Positions 1-12,060 of a DNA stretch of 64,000 nt are shown here, one piece after another. The stretch spans positions 6,298,697 to 6,362,696 of the forward strand of contig NC_039281.1 in the NCBI RefSeq assembly GCF_003368295.1. The letters are read 5' to 3'. Position numbers and translations under genes: made by a program. The stretch comes from Carassius auratus. Taxonomy: Eukaryota > Chordata > Actinopteri > Cypriniformes > Cyprinidae. Under the pieces are notes generated by a model. That model was not told where the DNA came from. It was given only the letters and a program-made list of their open reading frames with translations, and did no database searches. Positions within the stretch are counted from its first letter, which is position 1. The number at the start of each line of letters is the position of its first letter.

Positions 1-808
1 AAAAAAACTTTCCGAAACTTGTGACAAACCGGAAGTAGTATTTTTTGGAACAGAAATACTCCTTCAAACGTACAACTTAATTTTTGAAACTTTGTTCATG
101 TTTAGCACGGGAATCCAACTCTTTAACAGTGTAAAAAACTCAGTATGCATGAAATAGCATTTCACCCCCCCCCCTTTAAGATGACATCAATCACTCAGTT
201 AGCAGCTTAAAGGACAAAAAGTGATGCTGTCAACAATTAATAGTTAAATATAATAATACTAGAATAAAAAAAAAAAGAAATAAAAAGAAATCTCAAGATA
301 CCAGCGTGAATATAAATATGAACAACTAAGGAACAAAACCTTTGTCCTTTACTCAGAAATGAGCAGGGACAAAAGCTAATGCACAATGCACAGTACCACA
401 AAGATTTGCTTCTCAGTTTCAAAAACCTTGTGCAGTGTGCTTTCTCTTCTGTAGATTCAGTTAGTTGTATGTTTTCAGCAGGAGAGCTGTTCCTGTAAGA
501 ATGACCCTAAGATTCCCTGTGAGAAGCCACAGTATATAGACACAACAGTTGCTGTTTCAATTGCTCGGTTTTCACACATTATATCACACTGCCAAACGGC
601 CTCATGCTGAAATCCTGAAATTCAGGTTTAATGGTTGCCATGTCAACAATGGATTTATGGTTGTGCTCCTGCCCCCAGGGGTGCCCGCCTCAAACAAAAT
701 AAATATCACTTAAGAGAAAGGTTGAATATGTAAGTAAGCGTGAAAGTTGATAAATGCGAAGTAGATGGAAGAAAATTCTGCAGCATGAGCTTTCAATATT
801 GTGTTATC
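1..808. other. AT-rich spacer, no gene seen
   Basis: No reading frame here looks like a protein. The stretch has a run of ten C residues at 165-174 and an A-rich patch near 266-290. I see no RNA gene or recognisable transposon end before the TTAA site at 809. Confidence 0.6.
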
Positions 809-1863
809 TTAAAAGGGGTCATATGACATTGCTAAAAAGAACATTATTCTGTGTATTTGGTGTAATCCAATGTGTTTATGTGGTTTAAGGTTAAGAAAAC
901 ACATTATTTTCCACATAATGTACATTATTGTTTCTCCTCTATGCCCCGCCCTTTCTGAAATGCTTGGATTTTTACAAAGCTCCTCGTTCTGAAATGTGAG
1001 GTGAGTGTTGATTGGCCAGCTATCCAGTGTGTTGTGATTGGCCAAATGCTTCAAGCGTGTGACAGAAATGTTACTCTCCTCACCATACTGTGATGCCGTG
1101 TCCCGGAGCGACCAGACAAAAACAATAAAACTCATTATAAATGGGGCATTTGTTGCATCAGTGGGGACATAATTACTGATTAAAAATGACTTATGCTGTC
1201 TTTTATGCGTTGCACTGCGTATAGTGCTGCGTAAACATATACCCATGTCTGCATTTATGATCAGAGAAATGACAAACAACAAATGTTACTCTACACTGCT
1301 CAAAACCTGTGTTTGAATCATCAGTGGCAAATCCTTTACATACAAAAACGTACTTACAGACTGAGTCAGAAGCGCCAGACTGTCCCTGCAAAGTTGGAAC
1401 TGCCCCACTTTATAGAAACAGACACAGGCATTGTAGGCTACTCTCACAGGAAACAGTCCTCATCCTCCTTAAAATGTGTTGCACACATCTGAATATTTGG
1501 GTGGAATTGTTGCGGAACAGTGTTGTAAATGCAACTTAACCACTGACAGGCCAAACAGTTTTGCTTTCACAACAAAACACACAATGTCTCCATGATATGG
1601 TTGGCGGTGGCAACAGTGAGAATAAAAGTTAGGCCTTCTTTCTTTGGGTGGCGTTATGCAAATCTTCCCACATCGTGTAGTAGACGTGGGTGCGTGTTAG
1701 AACAAGCCGTTTTAGGAGGGCATGGTTTACTCTTATAAAGAATATCTCTTTGGATTTGAAACTTTAGTCTTTGCAACTTTACAGATATTCTTTATGCACC
1801 AAGAGCTTGAAACACTCCAAAGAGAAAGGGGAAAAAAAATATTGCATCATAAAACACTTTTAA
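809..1863. mobile_element. Degenerate TTAA-flanked DNA element (cyprinid repeat)
   Basis: TTAA lies at 809-812 and again at 1860-1863. Just inside, the left end reads aaggggtcatatgacattgc, and the reverse complement of the right end begins aaagtgttttatgatgc, so the termini are imperfect inverted repeats. TTAA target duplication is characteristic of the piggyBac group, but no transposase is present, so a non-autonomous element is the simplest reading. The interior near 1745-1835 (cttctttggatttgaaactt-like text followed by a reverse-complementary caaagagaaagg) matches a repeat I recall as frequent in cyprinids. Several open frames inside (for example 809-1282 minus) show no protein family features and are treated as chance. 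The superfamily call is an inference. Confidence 0.5.
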
Positions 1864-2457
1864 TGATTTGGCCCGTAGTAATTCACCTTTAAATTAAACA
1901 TTACTTTATTTGACAAAATTTGTTTCTGTTGCTTTAACCTTCTGATTAAGTACATATAATGATGTTTTATTACAGAAATCAGATATAGCAATGTGTATTA
2001 GAGATTCATCATATTCTCATGTTCTCCACGCAGCAGCAGATAAAAGATCAAATCAATCTATGGAACAGCTCTCCTGTGGTGTAATGAAAGCCACTTGTAT
2101 TGTAGATATTTCCACAAATCCTCTCTCACAAACAGCATCAATGCTAGTCCTTTTATTTATTTATTTTCCTTCATCAAATTAATCCACACAATGAAGAATG
2201 ATTTCTGTTGTATTTTATATTGCTCTAGGTTCGGACCATTCCCGAGCTCGGAGCCCTTACCCAGACTGCACGCCAAATACGCATACCATACCTCAGCTAA
2301 TTATATGTAAGCGTGAACTTGTGAAATAGTACTTTTGATATCAATTTGGCAGGAAATTTTATGCTTTTTGCATTGATGTCATGTTCATAAACAAGTTGGT
2401 TGAGAATGTGGATTTCAGCAGGTTGTGTAAATGTGCTCTTATATGATGTAATAAACC

Positions 2458-2500
<43 letters not shown>

Positions 2501-3468
2501 ATATATCTCAAACAGTTAGAGTCATAGAAAATATCCAAAGAGCTTATAAAAATAGTTTTATAACATTCAAAACTGAAACCCAACAAAGAAGTTTGTTTGT
2601 TCATTATCTGCTGTGTGTTTTCTTTTTTCTTCAGAGTGATTCCAACTTAATGCGCTGCCTCAACTTAAGAATCAAAGAGTATAACATATATTGCATCAAA
2701 TATTTATGGACTTATCAGATGTTTCTTTTTTCTGACTGTCTGTGAGGTCTGCAGCAGTGTAGGAGAAGCTTTCATCCACCAAGGGTCCTGTGGCTGCTTT
2801 CATAAAGAGGTGGCATAAGATAAGAGGAAGCTTTGACCAGCTTGCCTTCACATGATAAATCTTTATCATTTAGGTGATGCTCTGACCTCAGAGGCATGTG
2901 CCAGCAAGGAGTTCTCATTAATACAACTTTAAAACCTCCTGGCTCATTCTTCCTATTTTCTTGATGCCTGTGACCTTTCTAGAATTGCCGTTATCAAATA
3001 GGTCCTTTCTCGCCTGCCTTTGAGTCAGGAGAAATGAAAGGTTTGAGTACCATAGGTTTTGTGTGCCTTGAAAAATGACGCATTCATACTCATGTGCTGG
3101 TGTTATCATTGTCAGACTGAAAAGACAGTGTGGAATGGGTCCCGAAATGCACAGTGAAGCCCGCTGTGCAAAATAAACACAAACCATTACACTAAGTTAA
3201 GATTTAAGTTTTTTTTTTTTTTTTTGGTCCAGATTTTATTAATGTATTTAAAAATACAAAATAAATCAATTCAGTGGACAAGATTCTTAAATTATATTTT
3301 AATTTTACATTTTGTGTCGGGGCGAAACTAGTTTAGTTTGCGTAATGTCATTTTGAGTGTCTCACAAAAATTTATAAAAATAAATAAATAAATAGTTTTG
3401 ACAAATATGAATAATTTGTGATAAAAAAATAAATAAAAATACAAATAAAATAAATAAATAAATAAAAG

Positions 3469-3544
<76 letters not shown>

Positions 3545-5648
3545 TATTATTATTAATGACTCAGGTACAGAATTGAGATGTTTGTTTAAATTATTTAATG
3601 TTTCATGGTTGTTACAGTAGGTAGAAGAGCCTTGAAGTTTATTTGCGACCATACATTTCAGACACTTTACATCTGTAGATACATTTAAGAGTCGCATTTG
3701 CTTCCTTCAAAGGCAGCTGCGTGGCATCCCTGTCCAAAACACACATCAGATACAACTGCATAAATAATTCTGCTGCAGGTTTCATAGATGAAAGGTCAGG
3801 CAAAGTGAATACTTCTCCTCATGTCAGTTCAGATTTTATTATGATGTTTGATGTGTTGAGAGTTGAATCTTTTGATTTCAGGCCATCATTTCAAGTCATT
3901 TTCAAAGTCTATCTATCTTCTCTACTTTTCTCGAAATGGGCCTAAACTGCACCCATCATTTCCAGGGTATTTGACACCATTTGATCATCTATTTTCTGTC
4001 ATCTGGGTGGTCCATGTTTTTACGTGCCACAGAAACCCACTTTGCGTGTGATGACAGAATCGGAGGGAGATTGTGTAGGTTACAGCACTGGGCTGAAAGC
4101 TCAGATTTAGCTTAATATAAAAAAGGGACATATAAAATAAGCCTACTCCATAACAGGAAAATCTGGAAGATACAAGACACCTCTATCAAGCTGTTAAATC
4201 ACATTTTATTTTGTTAAAATCCTAAATTTTTTAAAGGATGGACTCAAATACATCCAAATAACTTTTTGCAAGATATAGCCTTCTTACGTGGTCGTAAACA
4301 GAGGTTTACTTACAGGATTGCATTACGCATGAACCACTCTTTTCCTAAAGCATTTCCACTCTATTCCTTATGCATTACTTTGTGGTAATTAAAACTAGCC
4401 TTGTTTATATAACAGGCCTTCAAAAAAGTTGCTGAAGTTGTATAGTAGCCTTGAAATGCACCAAAACTATGCTTAAAAATGTGTTTATGTTTATGCATCA
4501 CATAACAAAATGTATTTTAGAGAATTGTAAAGTAGCAAAAGCATTTTAAGCAAAACACTTAGAAAAAAAAATCTAAGTGTTAAATCTTTTGGCAGGTTTT
4601 ATGATCGATATGTTTTTCAAAACTTAGTTTTAGTACCTGGAAGGTTTCTGGTTCTCAGATATTGGTTGATCATGTCATGATTAAACTAGGGTTACTCTGC
4701 TAGCACAGCTGTGTGTCAAGGGAACCGACTGAACCATTTAACTACATGCAGCAAAAGGTAAAACGTCAAAATTCAGTATGCAGAAAATGTGAACTGGATA
4801 CATCCGTCTTGCCTTCCATCTGTCATGACTTCCATATGGTCCATATATCATATTAGACAGCAACAAATATAATTTTCTCCCTAAGACTTCATGCAAAGAT
4901 TAGGAAAGTGCATGCTTTTCCAATTAAATTATAGATTGCTTTTGATAGTGTACATGCATTTAAAACCAGTTAAAACTCAATATATACAGATGCATGTTTT
5001 GCATACACATTGAAATTGCCCATGTCAGCTTAGCTGTACTTGATTGGAAATTATGTGCCCACTACTTCTATTTGAATAAAAAGGATAATACATCCACTGA
5101 ATACATATTATAGTTAATTATAATAATAAATAACGGTAGTTGTATTATATTTCAGTAATCTATTTAACACAGGCAAATCTCTAATATCCATGGTGTGGTC
5201 TGGGTTTATTAATGAACTTTATTATGCTCAATAATTGGTACCAAATGTTAGGACCTTAGTACGCTGCAAGCCCATCTGCGTTAAGAAGGGACTGATGTAT
5301 CTGTTTTTAGCTCTCTAAAGTCTTGATGCAGAAAATTTGACAAATTGTTTAAGCCCATGTGTGTTTGGGTTAATTGGATGACCCAATACTTCTCAATTAA
5401 ATGTTTTAAAAACTGAGTTTCCTTTGTGTGTAAAAGTGCATATCTATTACAGATTACACATCCAGAGGGATTGTTCTTGCTAATTGATGGAAAGGTTCAT
5501 TTCTGCTCGAAGAAAGATGCAAACTTATTTAGTAGAGAGGGGTCAACTACTGTGCTGCAATTGACATGAAGTGACAACTTGATGCGCTGTGACTTATTCC
5601 CAATTAACCTCTGAGCTTTCTTAACAGAAAACCCCAGAGAATAGCATA

Positions 5649-5680
<32 letters not shown>

Positions 5681-6282
5681 TAAATCTAGTTGAACTATTT
5701 AAAATTGTATGTTGTTCTTGCCTTTTTTTTTTTTTTTTTTACATTCTACAAAGTGTCACAGTTCCACATTTTTCATACGATGATTACAGCATTCATCATT
5801 TAGACACATTAAATACTACTGTCGGTTTAAATATCAAATACAGTGGTGTATGCATAAATGAGTCACACCACTATATTTGATTCTGAGTAAAACTGATGTG
5901 TTCCTCCTATTCTCATCTGAGATATTATCTCCCTGAAAGCCATGTTTTAATTTATTAAACTCCATCAGCCCAGTTTTATTGTTCAATTACTCTAGTTAAT
6001 TTAACCCTTTTGTGCTGTTGTGAATACAGTGTGAATACAGCTGTGTGAACATCTGGTTGCACTAATTGTGTAATTGGTCTTGGAGTATGACTTGTGTATC
6101 TCATCCAGAGGTCCCGCTGAAAATGGTACTTAATTGTGTTAATTCAGACATGTCACAGGATAATTAGGCAGAATCACTAATGCAATTCGCCATATGAATC
6201 TGGTTTTAATCGGCTGGAAATGACAAAGCCAGGGTTCACATTTTCAGCACAGGCTCCACACGCACTTTTTCTAAAGTTCTAA
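1864..6282. other. AT-rich spacer with microsatellites
   Basis: No gene is recognisable. The stretch holds (TA)n at about 2465-2498 and 3470-3542, poly-T at 3209-3226 and 5723-5740, (GT)n at 5650-5679, a short hairpin at 4553-4581 (arm aacacttaga) and a second hairpin at 5833-5881. The apparent proteins at 2359-2604 and 3362-3697 (minus) are mainly alternating Tyr-Ile from the TA tracts. Confidence 0.6.
5833..5881. repeat. Short inverted repeat (hairpin)
   Basis: The arms atcaaatacagtggtgt (5833-5849) and acaccactatatttgat (5865-5881) pair at 16 of 17 positions around a 15-base loop. It could be a MITE remnant. At about 49 bases it is short for a microRNA precursor. Confidence 0.45.
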
Positions 6283-6446
6283 GGTATTTATTTGTCCTGT
6301 CTCCATTGTTGAAAGTGGTTGTTTTCTACATTTCTCCCACATGGATTTATTAAAGATTTCTTTTCATTTGACTATCTGCCTCATTCACGCTCCTTCAAGC
6401 TTCTTTCCCCAGCAACCCATGACAAAAGACAGGACCTGCAAAAAAG

Positions 6447-6740
6447 ATGGAGTGGGCTGAGGATGTTCTTCTGAACATTCAGCAGGATTTGGAGCGATAT
6501 GTGGAGGAATTCCTGAGTATCTTCCATCTGGTGAGCTGGAGTGATCATATGCTTAATGTGTGCTTCCAGATGGGACTGGACCATGATAATTCATTTAGAT
6601 TATTATCTACAGACGATTGTAATAGACCCGTAGCAGACTTTATAGATTTTGTTTTCGATTTAAATTTCTCTGATATCTTTGCTGAAGTGAATAATGATAA
6701 ATGCTCAGTCCCTATCCAGAGTCATGTTGGCATTCCATAA
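6447..6740 (+). pseudogene. gag-like ORF remnant of LTR element
   Basis: This 97-residue frame opens with ATG 23 bases after the 5' LTR end. It carries the pattern ERYVEEFL ... HLVSWSDHMLNVCFQMGL, followed by an acidic stretch. This resembles the N-terminal gag region of non-autonomous cyprinid LTR elements, which would form the particle core that packages RNA. There is no zinc knuckle and no protease. The frame ends at a stop before the proline-rich part, and in relatives known to me the two parts are usually continuous, so this copy is probably broken. The match is from memory of the family, not from a search. Confidence 0.55.
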
Positions 6741-6873
6741 ACCAGCACCCTCCACATACCACCCGTTCCCCCCTGAGCCAGTCCCAGATCCATTCCAGCC
6801 CTCAGACTAGTAAAAGAGGGACCAGCACTCCATCCAGAGTCCACTCCAGTGTGCCTCTCAGTGCTCCATAGAT

Positions 6874-7269
6874 ATGGCACTACCCCCAGAGTTCTCGGCT
6901 CCTATTCTTTCACCTGAATCTGCTCCAGAATGCTCTCCTTCGTCTCCGCTGGTCCCATCCAGCTCTCCATTGTCTCCCGAGTATCCTCCACCTCCGCTTG
7001 TCCCGTCTAGCTCTCCATCATCTCCTTTGCCTCCACTGGTCCTGTCCAGTACTCCTTCGTGCCCTGAATCCCCTATGCTAGCAAGCTCTGCTCCTCCAGA
7101 GTGCCCTCAAGTACCTGCTTCTCCAGACCACTCTCCAGAGCGTCCCCAGGAGAGGGATCAGAGATCCATTGCTGTAGTGGCCTGGGGAACTGGGACAAGA
7201 CTAAGAAAGCACCTCCGTGGCTTCCCAAATGGCTGGCTCATCCTAAAGTGTCTGATCCATCATGGCTAG
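6874..7269 (+). pseudogene. Proline/serine-rich ORF of LTR element
   Basis: The frame encodes 131 residues dominated by Pro and Ser. The degenerate repeat PLVPSSSPSSPL recurs three to four times in residues 20-65, so the DNA is a decayed tandem repeat of about 45-60 bases per unit. No catalytic motif is visible. The reading frame runs into the fold-back element at 7267, so its last residues and stop come from the insertion. Role unknown; low-complexity spacer protein is as much as can be said. Confidence 0.5.
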
Positions 7270-7524
7270 GTGTGCTCCCTCAGGTGCGTGATTTCACATA
7301 GAGCAGCTGTTACTACACGGAGCCATTGTTAACTGAGAAGATGCGCAAATCCACGTTCATTTTCAGCGTTTATTTAAGCATATTCTCAGTTAACAACGGC
7401 TCTGTGTAGTAACAGCTGCTCTATGTGAAATCACGCACCTGAGGGAATTTACCGCTGATTGGAGAACCGGCTTTACTGATGAGATGCGCATAACGATCGG
7501 CCGATCGTGATCGGAGCACCCCTA
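7267..7524. mobile_element. Fold-back MITE with 62-bp hairpin arms and 8-bp target duplication
   Basis: The arms at 7277-7338 and 7384-7445 are reverse complements at 60 of 62 positions, with a 45-base loop. The outer ends are taggtgtgctcc and ggagcacccta, inverted with small differences. Flanks are atcatggc (7259-7266) and attatggc (7525-7532), an 8-bp duplication with one mismatch, as expected for a hAT-type insertion. The 3' tail (ccggctttactgatgagatg, then a cgatcg-rich stretch) resembles the tail of the hairpin element at 48283-48505. It sits inside the LTR element, so it is the younger of the two. No coding capacity. Confidence 0.75.
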
Positions 7525-7602
7525 ATTATGGCCCCCTGATTTTCCTGTTCCTCCATGGCTCCCAGAACTCCCTGATCTGCCCTGGAGGGTGCCCTGCCAA
7601 TA

Positions 7603-7885
7603 TGTCATATGTTCTATGTTTCTTTTCTCCCTGCATTGACCTAATTTTCCTGTGTTGCATAATTAATTCATTAGTTTCCACCTGTGTTCATTAATTATCT
7701 TATTAGTCCATCGTTTGGTTTAGTATTTATAGCCCTGCCTTTCCTCCGTTTCTTGGTCCTGTCTCTGTCGTTAAAAGTGGTTGTTTTCTCCTTTTTTCCC
7801 CCACATGGAATTATTAAAGACTGTTGGTTTGACTATCTGCCTCCTTTGTACTCCTTTGAGCTCCTTTCCTCAGCAACCCATGACA
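7603..7885 (+). repeat. 3' LTR
   Basis: The LTR begins tgtcatatg and ends cccatgaca, giving TG...CA termini and 283 bp. A TATA-like tatttatagc lies near 7726, and an attaaaga poly(A)-like motif near 7814 precedes a short R/U5-like tail. The 3' portion is a direct repeat of 6283-6424. Confidence 0.65.
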
Positions 7886-8264
7886 CTATACCGTTGACAA
7901 TTAGATATTCTAGCTGTCCACCTAAAAATCCTTATCAATGTTACACTTGTGATGGGTCAGTCATGAAGACGTGAATTATTATTATTATTTTCTTATTTTA
8001 TTTTGGAGGCTTAATGCGGGGAAATATTATACATATGTGTTGTCACAAGGAGTTGTTAGAAGATCTGTTTATCTGCATAACCAAATCTGATATTGCTATT
8101 TTAATAAATTTTAATGTTCTATTATTTTAAGAATGGGGGAGCTAGGGTTAGTAAATTTATTGATAGCTATATTTTTTGATAACACTTGTATAATAAAATG
8201 CTAGGTGAGGAATTGTATTCTTATTTTTATTGCATATGTTAATGTGAATAAATGTTCTGGTTTA

Positions 8265-8478
8265 CAGTATTGTTCAAAATAATAGCAGTACAATGTGACT
8301 AACCAGAATAATCAAGGTTTTTAGTATATTTTTTATTGCTACGTGGCAAACAAGTTACCAGTAGGTTCAGTAGATTGTCAGAAAACAAACAAGACCCAGC
8401 ATTCATGATATGCACGCTCTTAAGGCTGTGCAATTGGGCAATTAGTTGAAAGGGGTGTGTTCAAAAAAATAGCAGTGT
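8265..8478. repeat. Left inverted repeat of Tc1 copy 1 with two internal direct repeats
   Basis: This pairs with 9672-9894. The outer and inner 20-bp sites differ at a few positions and are spaced 187 bp start to start. In relatives these are the transposase binding sites. Confidence 0.88.
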
Positions 8479-8560
8479 CTACCTTTGACTGTACAAACTC
8501 AAAACTATTTTGTACAAACATTTTTTTTTCTGGGATTTAGCAATCCTGTGAATCACTAAA

Positions 8561-9557
8561 CTAATATTTAGTTGTATGACCACAGTTTTTTAAAACTGCT
8601 TGACATCTGTGTGGCATGGAGTCAACCAACTTGTGGCACCTCTCAGCTGTTATTCCACTCCATGATTCTTTAACAACATTCCACAATTCATTCACATTTC
8701 TTGGTTTTGCTTCAGAAACAGCATTTTTGATATCACCCCACAAGTTCTCAATTGGATTAAGGTCTGGAGATTGGGCTGGCCACTCCATAACATTAATTTT
8801 GTTGGTTTGGAACCAAGACTTTGCCCGTTTACTAGTGTGTTTTGGGTCATTGTCTTGTTGAAACAACCATTTCAAGGGCATGTCCTCTTCAGCATAGGGC
8901 AACATGACCTCTTCAAGTATTTTAACATATGCAAACTGATCCATGATCCCTGGTATGCGATAAATAGGCCCAACACCATAGTAGGAGAAACATGCCCATA
9001 TCATGATGCTTGCACCTCCATGCTTCACTGTCTTCACTGTGTACTGTGGCTTGAATTCAGAGTTTGGGGGTCGTCTCACAAACTGCCTGTGGCCCTTGGA
9101 CCCAAAAAGAACAATTTTACTCTCATCAGTCCACAAAATGTTCCTCCATTTCTCTTTAGGCCAGTTGATGTGTTCTTTGGCAAATTGTAACCTCTTCTGC
9201 ACATGCCTTTTTTTTAACAGAGGGACTTTGCGGGGGATTCTTGAAAATAGATTAGCTTCACACAGACGTCTTCTAACTGTCACAGTACTTACAGGTAACT
9301 CCAGACTGTCTTTGATCATCCTGGAGGTGATCATTGGCTGAAGCCTTTGCCATTCTGGTTATTCTTCTATCCATTTTGATGGTTGTCTTCCGTTTTCTTC
9401 CACGTCTCTCTGGTTTTGCTCTCCATTTTAAGGCATTGGAGATCATTTTAGCTGAACAGCCTATCATTTTTTGCACCTCTTTATAGGTTTTCCCCTCTCT
9501 AATCAACTTTTTAATCAAAGTACGCTGTTCTTCTGAACAATGTCTTGAACGACCCAT
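8561..9557 (-). pseudogene. Tc1-like transposase, single frameshift (copy 1)
   Basis: The coding sequence would span 331 residues, normal for Tc1-like enzymes, which cut and paste DNA in the nucleus. ATG is at 9557. The first frame (9557-9273) gives the helix-turn-helix (residues ~8-47) and a GRKRKTT basic hinge. An extra A at about 9341-9342, compared with copy 2, shifts the frame near residue 72. The downstream frame (9334-8561, 257 residues) supplies the second helix-turn-helix and the catalytic domain. In that frame D70 (WTDES), D161 (QQDND) and E196 (NPIEN) give exactly 34 residues between the last two, i.e. DD34E. Apart from the frameshift every key residue is present, so inactivation looks recent. 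Confidence 0.93.
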
Positions 9558-9671
9558 TTTCCTCAGCTTTCAAATGCATGTTCAACAAGTGTTGGCTTCA
9601 TCCTTAAATAGGGGCCACCTGATTCACACCTGTTTCTTCACAAAATTGATGACCTCAGTGATTGAATGCCA

Positions 9672-9894
9672 CACTGCTATTTTTTTGAACACACCCCTTT
9701 CAACTAATTCAACTACTTGCCCAATTGCACAGCCTTAAGAGCGTGCATATCATGAATGCTGGGTCTCATTTGTTTTCTGAGAATCTACTGAACCTACTGG
9801 TAACTTGTTTGCCACGTAGCAATAAAAAAATATACGAAAAACCTTGATTATTCTGGTTAGTCACATTGTACTGCTATTATTTTGAACAATACTG
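9672..9894. repeat. Right inverted repeat of Tc1 copy 1
   Basis: Reverse complement of 8265-8478 with a few differences. It contains the same inner (near 9672-9692) and outer (near 9870-9889) sites. Confidence 0.88.
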
Positions 9895-11440
9895 TATGTT
9901 GTGTGGTTTTTGTCTCTCCTGCCCAGAGACTACAGATGAATGTTAATAATAAAATAAAATAGGCCTAAAATAAAATATAGTAATCTAAATCACAGAGAAT
10001 GAGACTAACATTCTAATAATTTGATTTAAATCAAGTATGATGTTAACGTTTCCTATAAACTTATATTGTTGAGTAACCTCATATTAACTTACTTTTTTTT
10101 TTTTTGTTGAAGCTCTCGTTTTTGTTGAAGCTCTTGTTTCTTGTCGCATAGCTCTTGTTTTTCCAGGCACACACCAATGGCCATTACGAATCAGAACGGC
10201 ACCTATGAGAGACTTAATTTCCCTGGGCATCCCTGGCCATCCTCCGCCACAAACACTGGAAGCAGTGCAGTCACATCATGTTGATTTTGTGAAGAATCTG
10301 TCCCCCTCATCCACAGCGTTCCTCAGGCACAAAGAAAATGAAAAGGACAGGGGGAGGTCCACGGGGAAATAGCACATTATTTCTGAATTTGCTGTTAACC
10401 TCATGTTGTCGTTAGCGAGACAGACTCTTCCCTGGAAATAGGGGCTCAGGGATGATTCCGATATCAAAGGCTTTTGTTCGTTGTTCATGTTCCTACTTAA
10501 TAAACAGGTACGAGGAGCTCCTCGTTATATCCCTCCGAGACTCCATTAAAGACTCTCCAAGCGCCTTCATGCACCCTCTGGTTCACTGCTAACTACATGC
10601 TGGTGTCAATTGACACATGCTGGAGAAGATATTGATTCATTTGTGCAGACCAAAAATCTCTGCTTTTTGTTCTGGGTAGTGGCTCAAATTTGGGAGTATT
10701 TAGACTGCATCAAGACTGCATCAGGATTTAAGACAAGAACGAAGATGCAGTGGCACGAAATCAATTAAGTGGGCTGCCAGGTAATAAATTAATTTCCAAG
10801 GGACAGTGCTAATATGTCTAATCCCCATGCATCTAATTGTTTTTCTCCTGCTATGCAAATATAAAATGGCAAAAAGGAATTATGGTTTCCTGTGACTTCT
10901 GGACACCATCTTTCTAAAGGTAATGAAAGAAAATAATTTGATTTTAATCACTCCCTCTGTGTGCACATCTGTCACTGTGTATCTGCACAGGAAATAAATC
11001 AATCAATCAATTAAATATCTAATAGATAGATTTCAGAATCATGCTGCAGAGGTTTCCATATGACCGTTTATACAATGACTTACGAGTGGATTGACTTTTG
11101 AAAAGAAATGTATATAGGAAGTTTTCTCAAGTCTTTTGAGTCACGCAGGTCATGAACATCTTGTACAGAGTTATAAATAATGCCCGCACTTTTTACGTTT
11201 TATGTTCCAACTGTTAATGATGCTAATGAAAAGTGCTCAAGCAGAATATTGTCTTTATCTTATGCAAATATAATTTCTTCTCATGAGCATCTGTTTACTA
11301 GTTGGAAATAGCCTGCACAAACTGACTGATGTGTATGCGAAAAGAACAGGCACTTTTAAGACTCGCTTTGTATAAATACATGCTTAACCAACACCGGGTA
11401 ATTGCTACTAGCAGAAAATTAGAAAGTTTGGTACACAATT

Positions 11441-11592
<152 letters not shown>

Positions 11593-11865
11593 TTTATTTT
11601 TTTTTGGCATGCTGGAAATTACTGTGAAATTTTTTTTTTTTTATGACCATATATCAGCTCTGAAAATATTTACTAAAATGGTGCAAAATGGTGCATCAAG
11701 TGCCATTGCAGGTGAAAGTATTAGATTTGCTGATGATAAAGAAGACAATTAACTTCTTGAACAGCGGTGTTTGCACTGAATTAAATTAGGTTATTCAAGT
11801 ATAATTCCACATTATTAAGAAACTTGATTATTTATTTTTTTTCCCCAAAAGTGAAGGGATCCCAA

Positions 11866-12060
11866 ATGGGTCATATTTTATTTTAAGGTCAAAGTCTCAC
11901 TATTAACTACGACTTTTGCCTTAATAAACTATTAATTAGCTGCTTTCTAAAACTTAGTATGATATTTATTAAGTTTAGGATTAAGGGATCTAAAATATGG
12001 TCAGGATAAGGCATTCATATTTTCTAATAAACAGCCAATATGCTAGTATTATGCACGCTA
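11866..12060. repeat. Cyprinid dispersed repeat (family C, copy 1)
   Basis: The text tcatattttattttaaggtc, followed by ctcactattaacta and later tattaagtttaggatta...ggatctaaaatatgg, is shared with the copy at 55021-55200. There the corresponding start reads tactttattttaaggacc. I recall this as a very common cyprinid repeat. No coding capacity; superfamily not assigned. Confidence 0.6.

Larger units (their letters stand above)
6283..7885 (+). mobile_element. Non-autonomous LTR retrotransposon, 5' LTR truncated
   Basis: Sequence at 6283-6424 is repeated in direct orientation at about 7726-7885. Shared landmarks include gtggttgttttct, a cccacatgg block, an attaaaga polyadenylation-like site, gactatctgcc and the common end cagcaacccatgaca. 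The downstream copy, read from tgtcat at 7603 to tgaca at 7885, fits a 283-bp LTR with TG...CA ends. The upstream copy keeps only its 3' half. Between them lie a gag-like ORF and a proline-rich ORF but no protease, reverse transcriptase or integrase, so the element is non-autonomous. A fold-back element is inserted at 7267-7524. I recall closely similar gag/proline-rich elements as abundant in cyprinid genomes, but the exact family is not named here. Confidence 0.72.
8265..9894 (-). mobile_element. Young Tc1-like (DD34E) transposon, copy 1
   Basis: The 1630-bp element is flanked by TA on each side (8263-8264, 9895-9896), the Tc1/mariner target duplication. Terminal inverted repeats of about 214-223 bp occupy 8265-8478 and 9672-9894. 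Each inverted repeat holds two direct repeats: the left end has an outer tgttcaaaataatagcagta (8271-8290) and an inner tgttcaaaaaaatagcagtg (8458-8477), the inverted-repeat/direct-repeat plan known from Sleeping Beauty-type elements, where both sites bind transposase. One transposase gene lies on the minus strand, broken by a 1-bp insertion. It is nearly identical to the copy at 29679-31307, with roughly a dozen differences by eye. Confidence 0.95.

Noticed and set aside
5833..5881. microRNA precursor
   Set aside because: The hairpin is only 49 bases with 17-bp arms, shorter than a typical precursor, and no known seed is recognised.
6381..6584. Minus-strand frame opposite the gag-like ORF
   Set aside because: It is the antisense shadow of the LTR element's ORF.
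8616..9341. Plus-strand open frames over Tc1 copy 1 (and 30031-30755 over copy 2)
   Set aside because: They are antisense shadows of the minus-strand transposase, which alone carries the DD34E residues.
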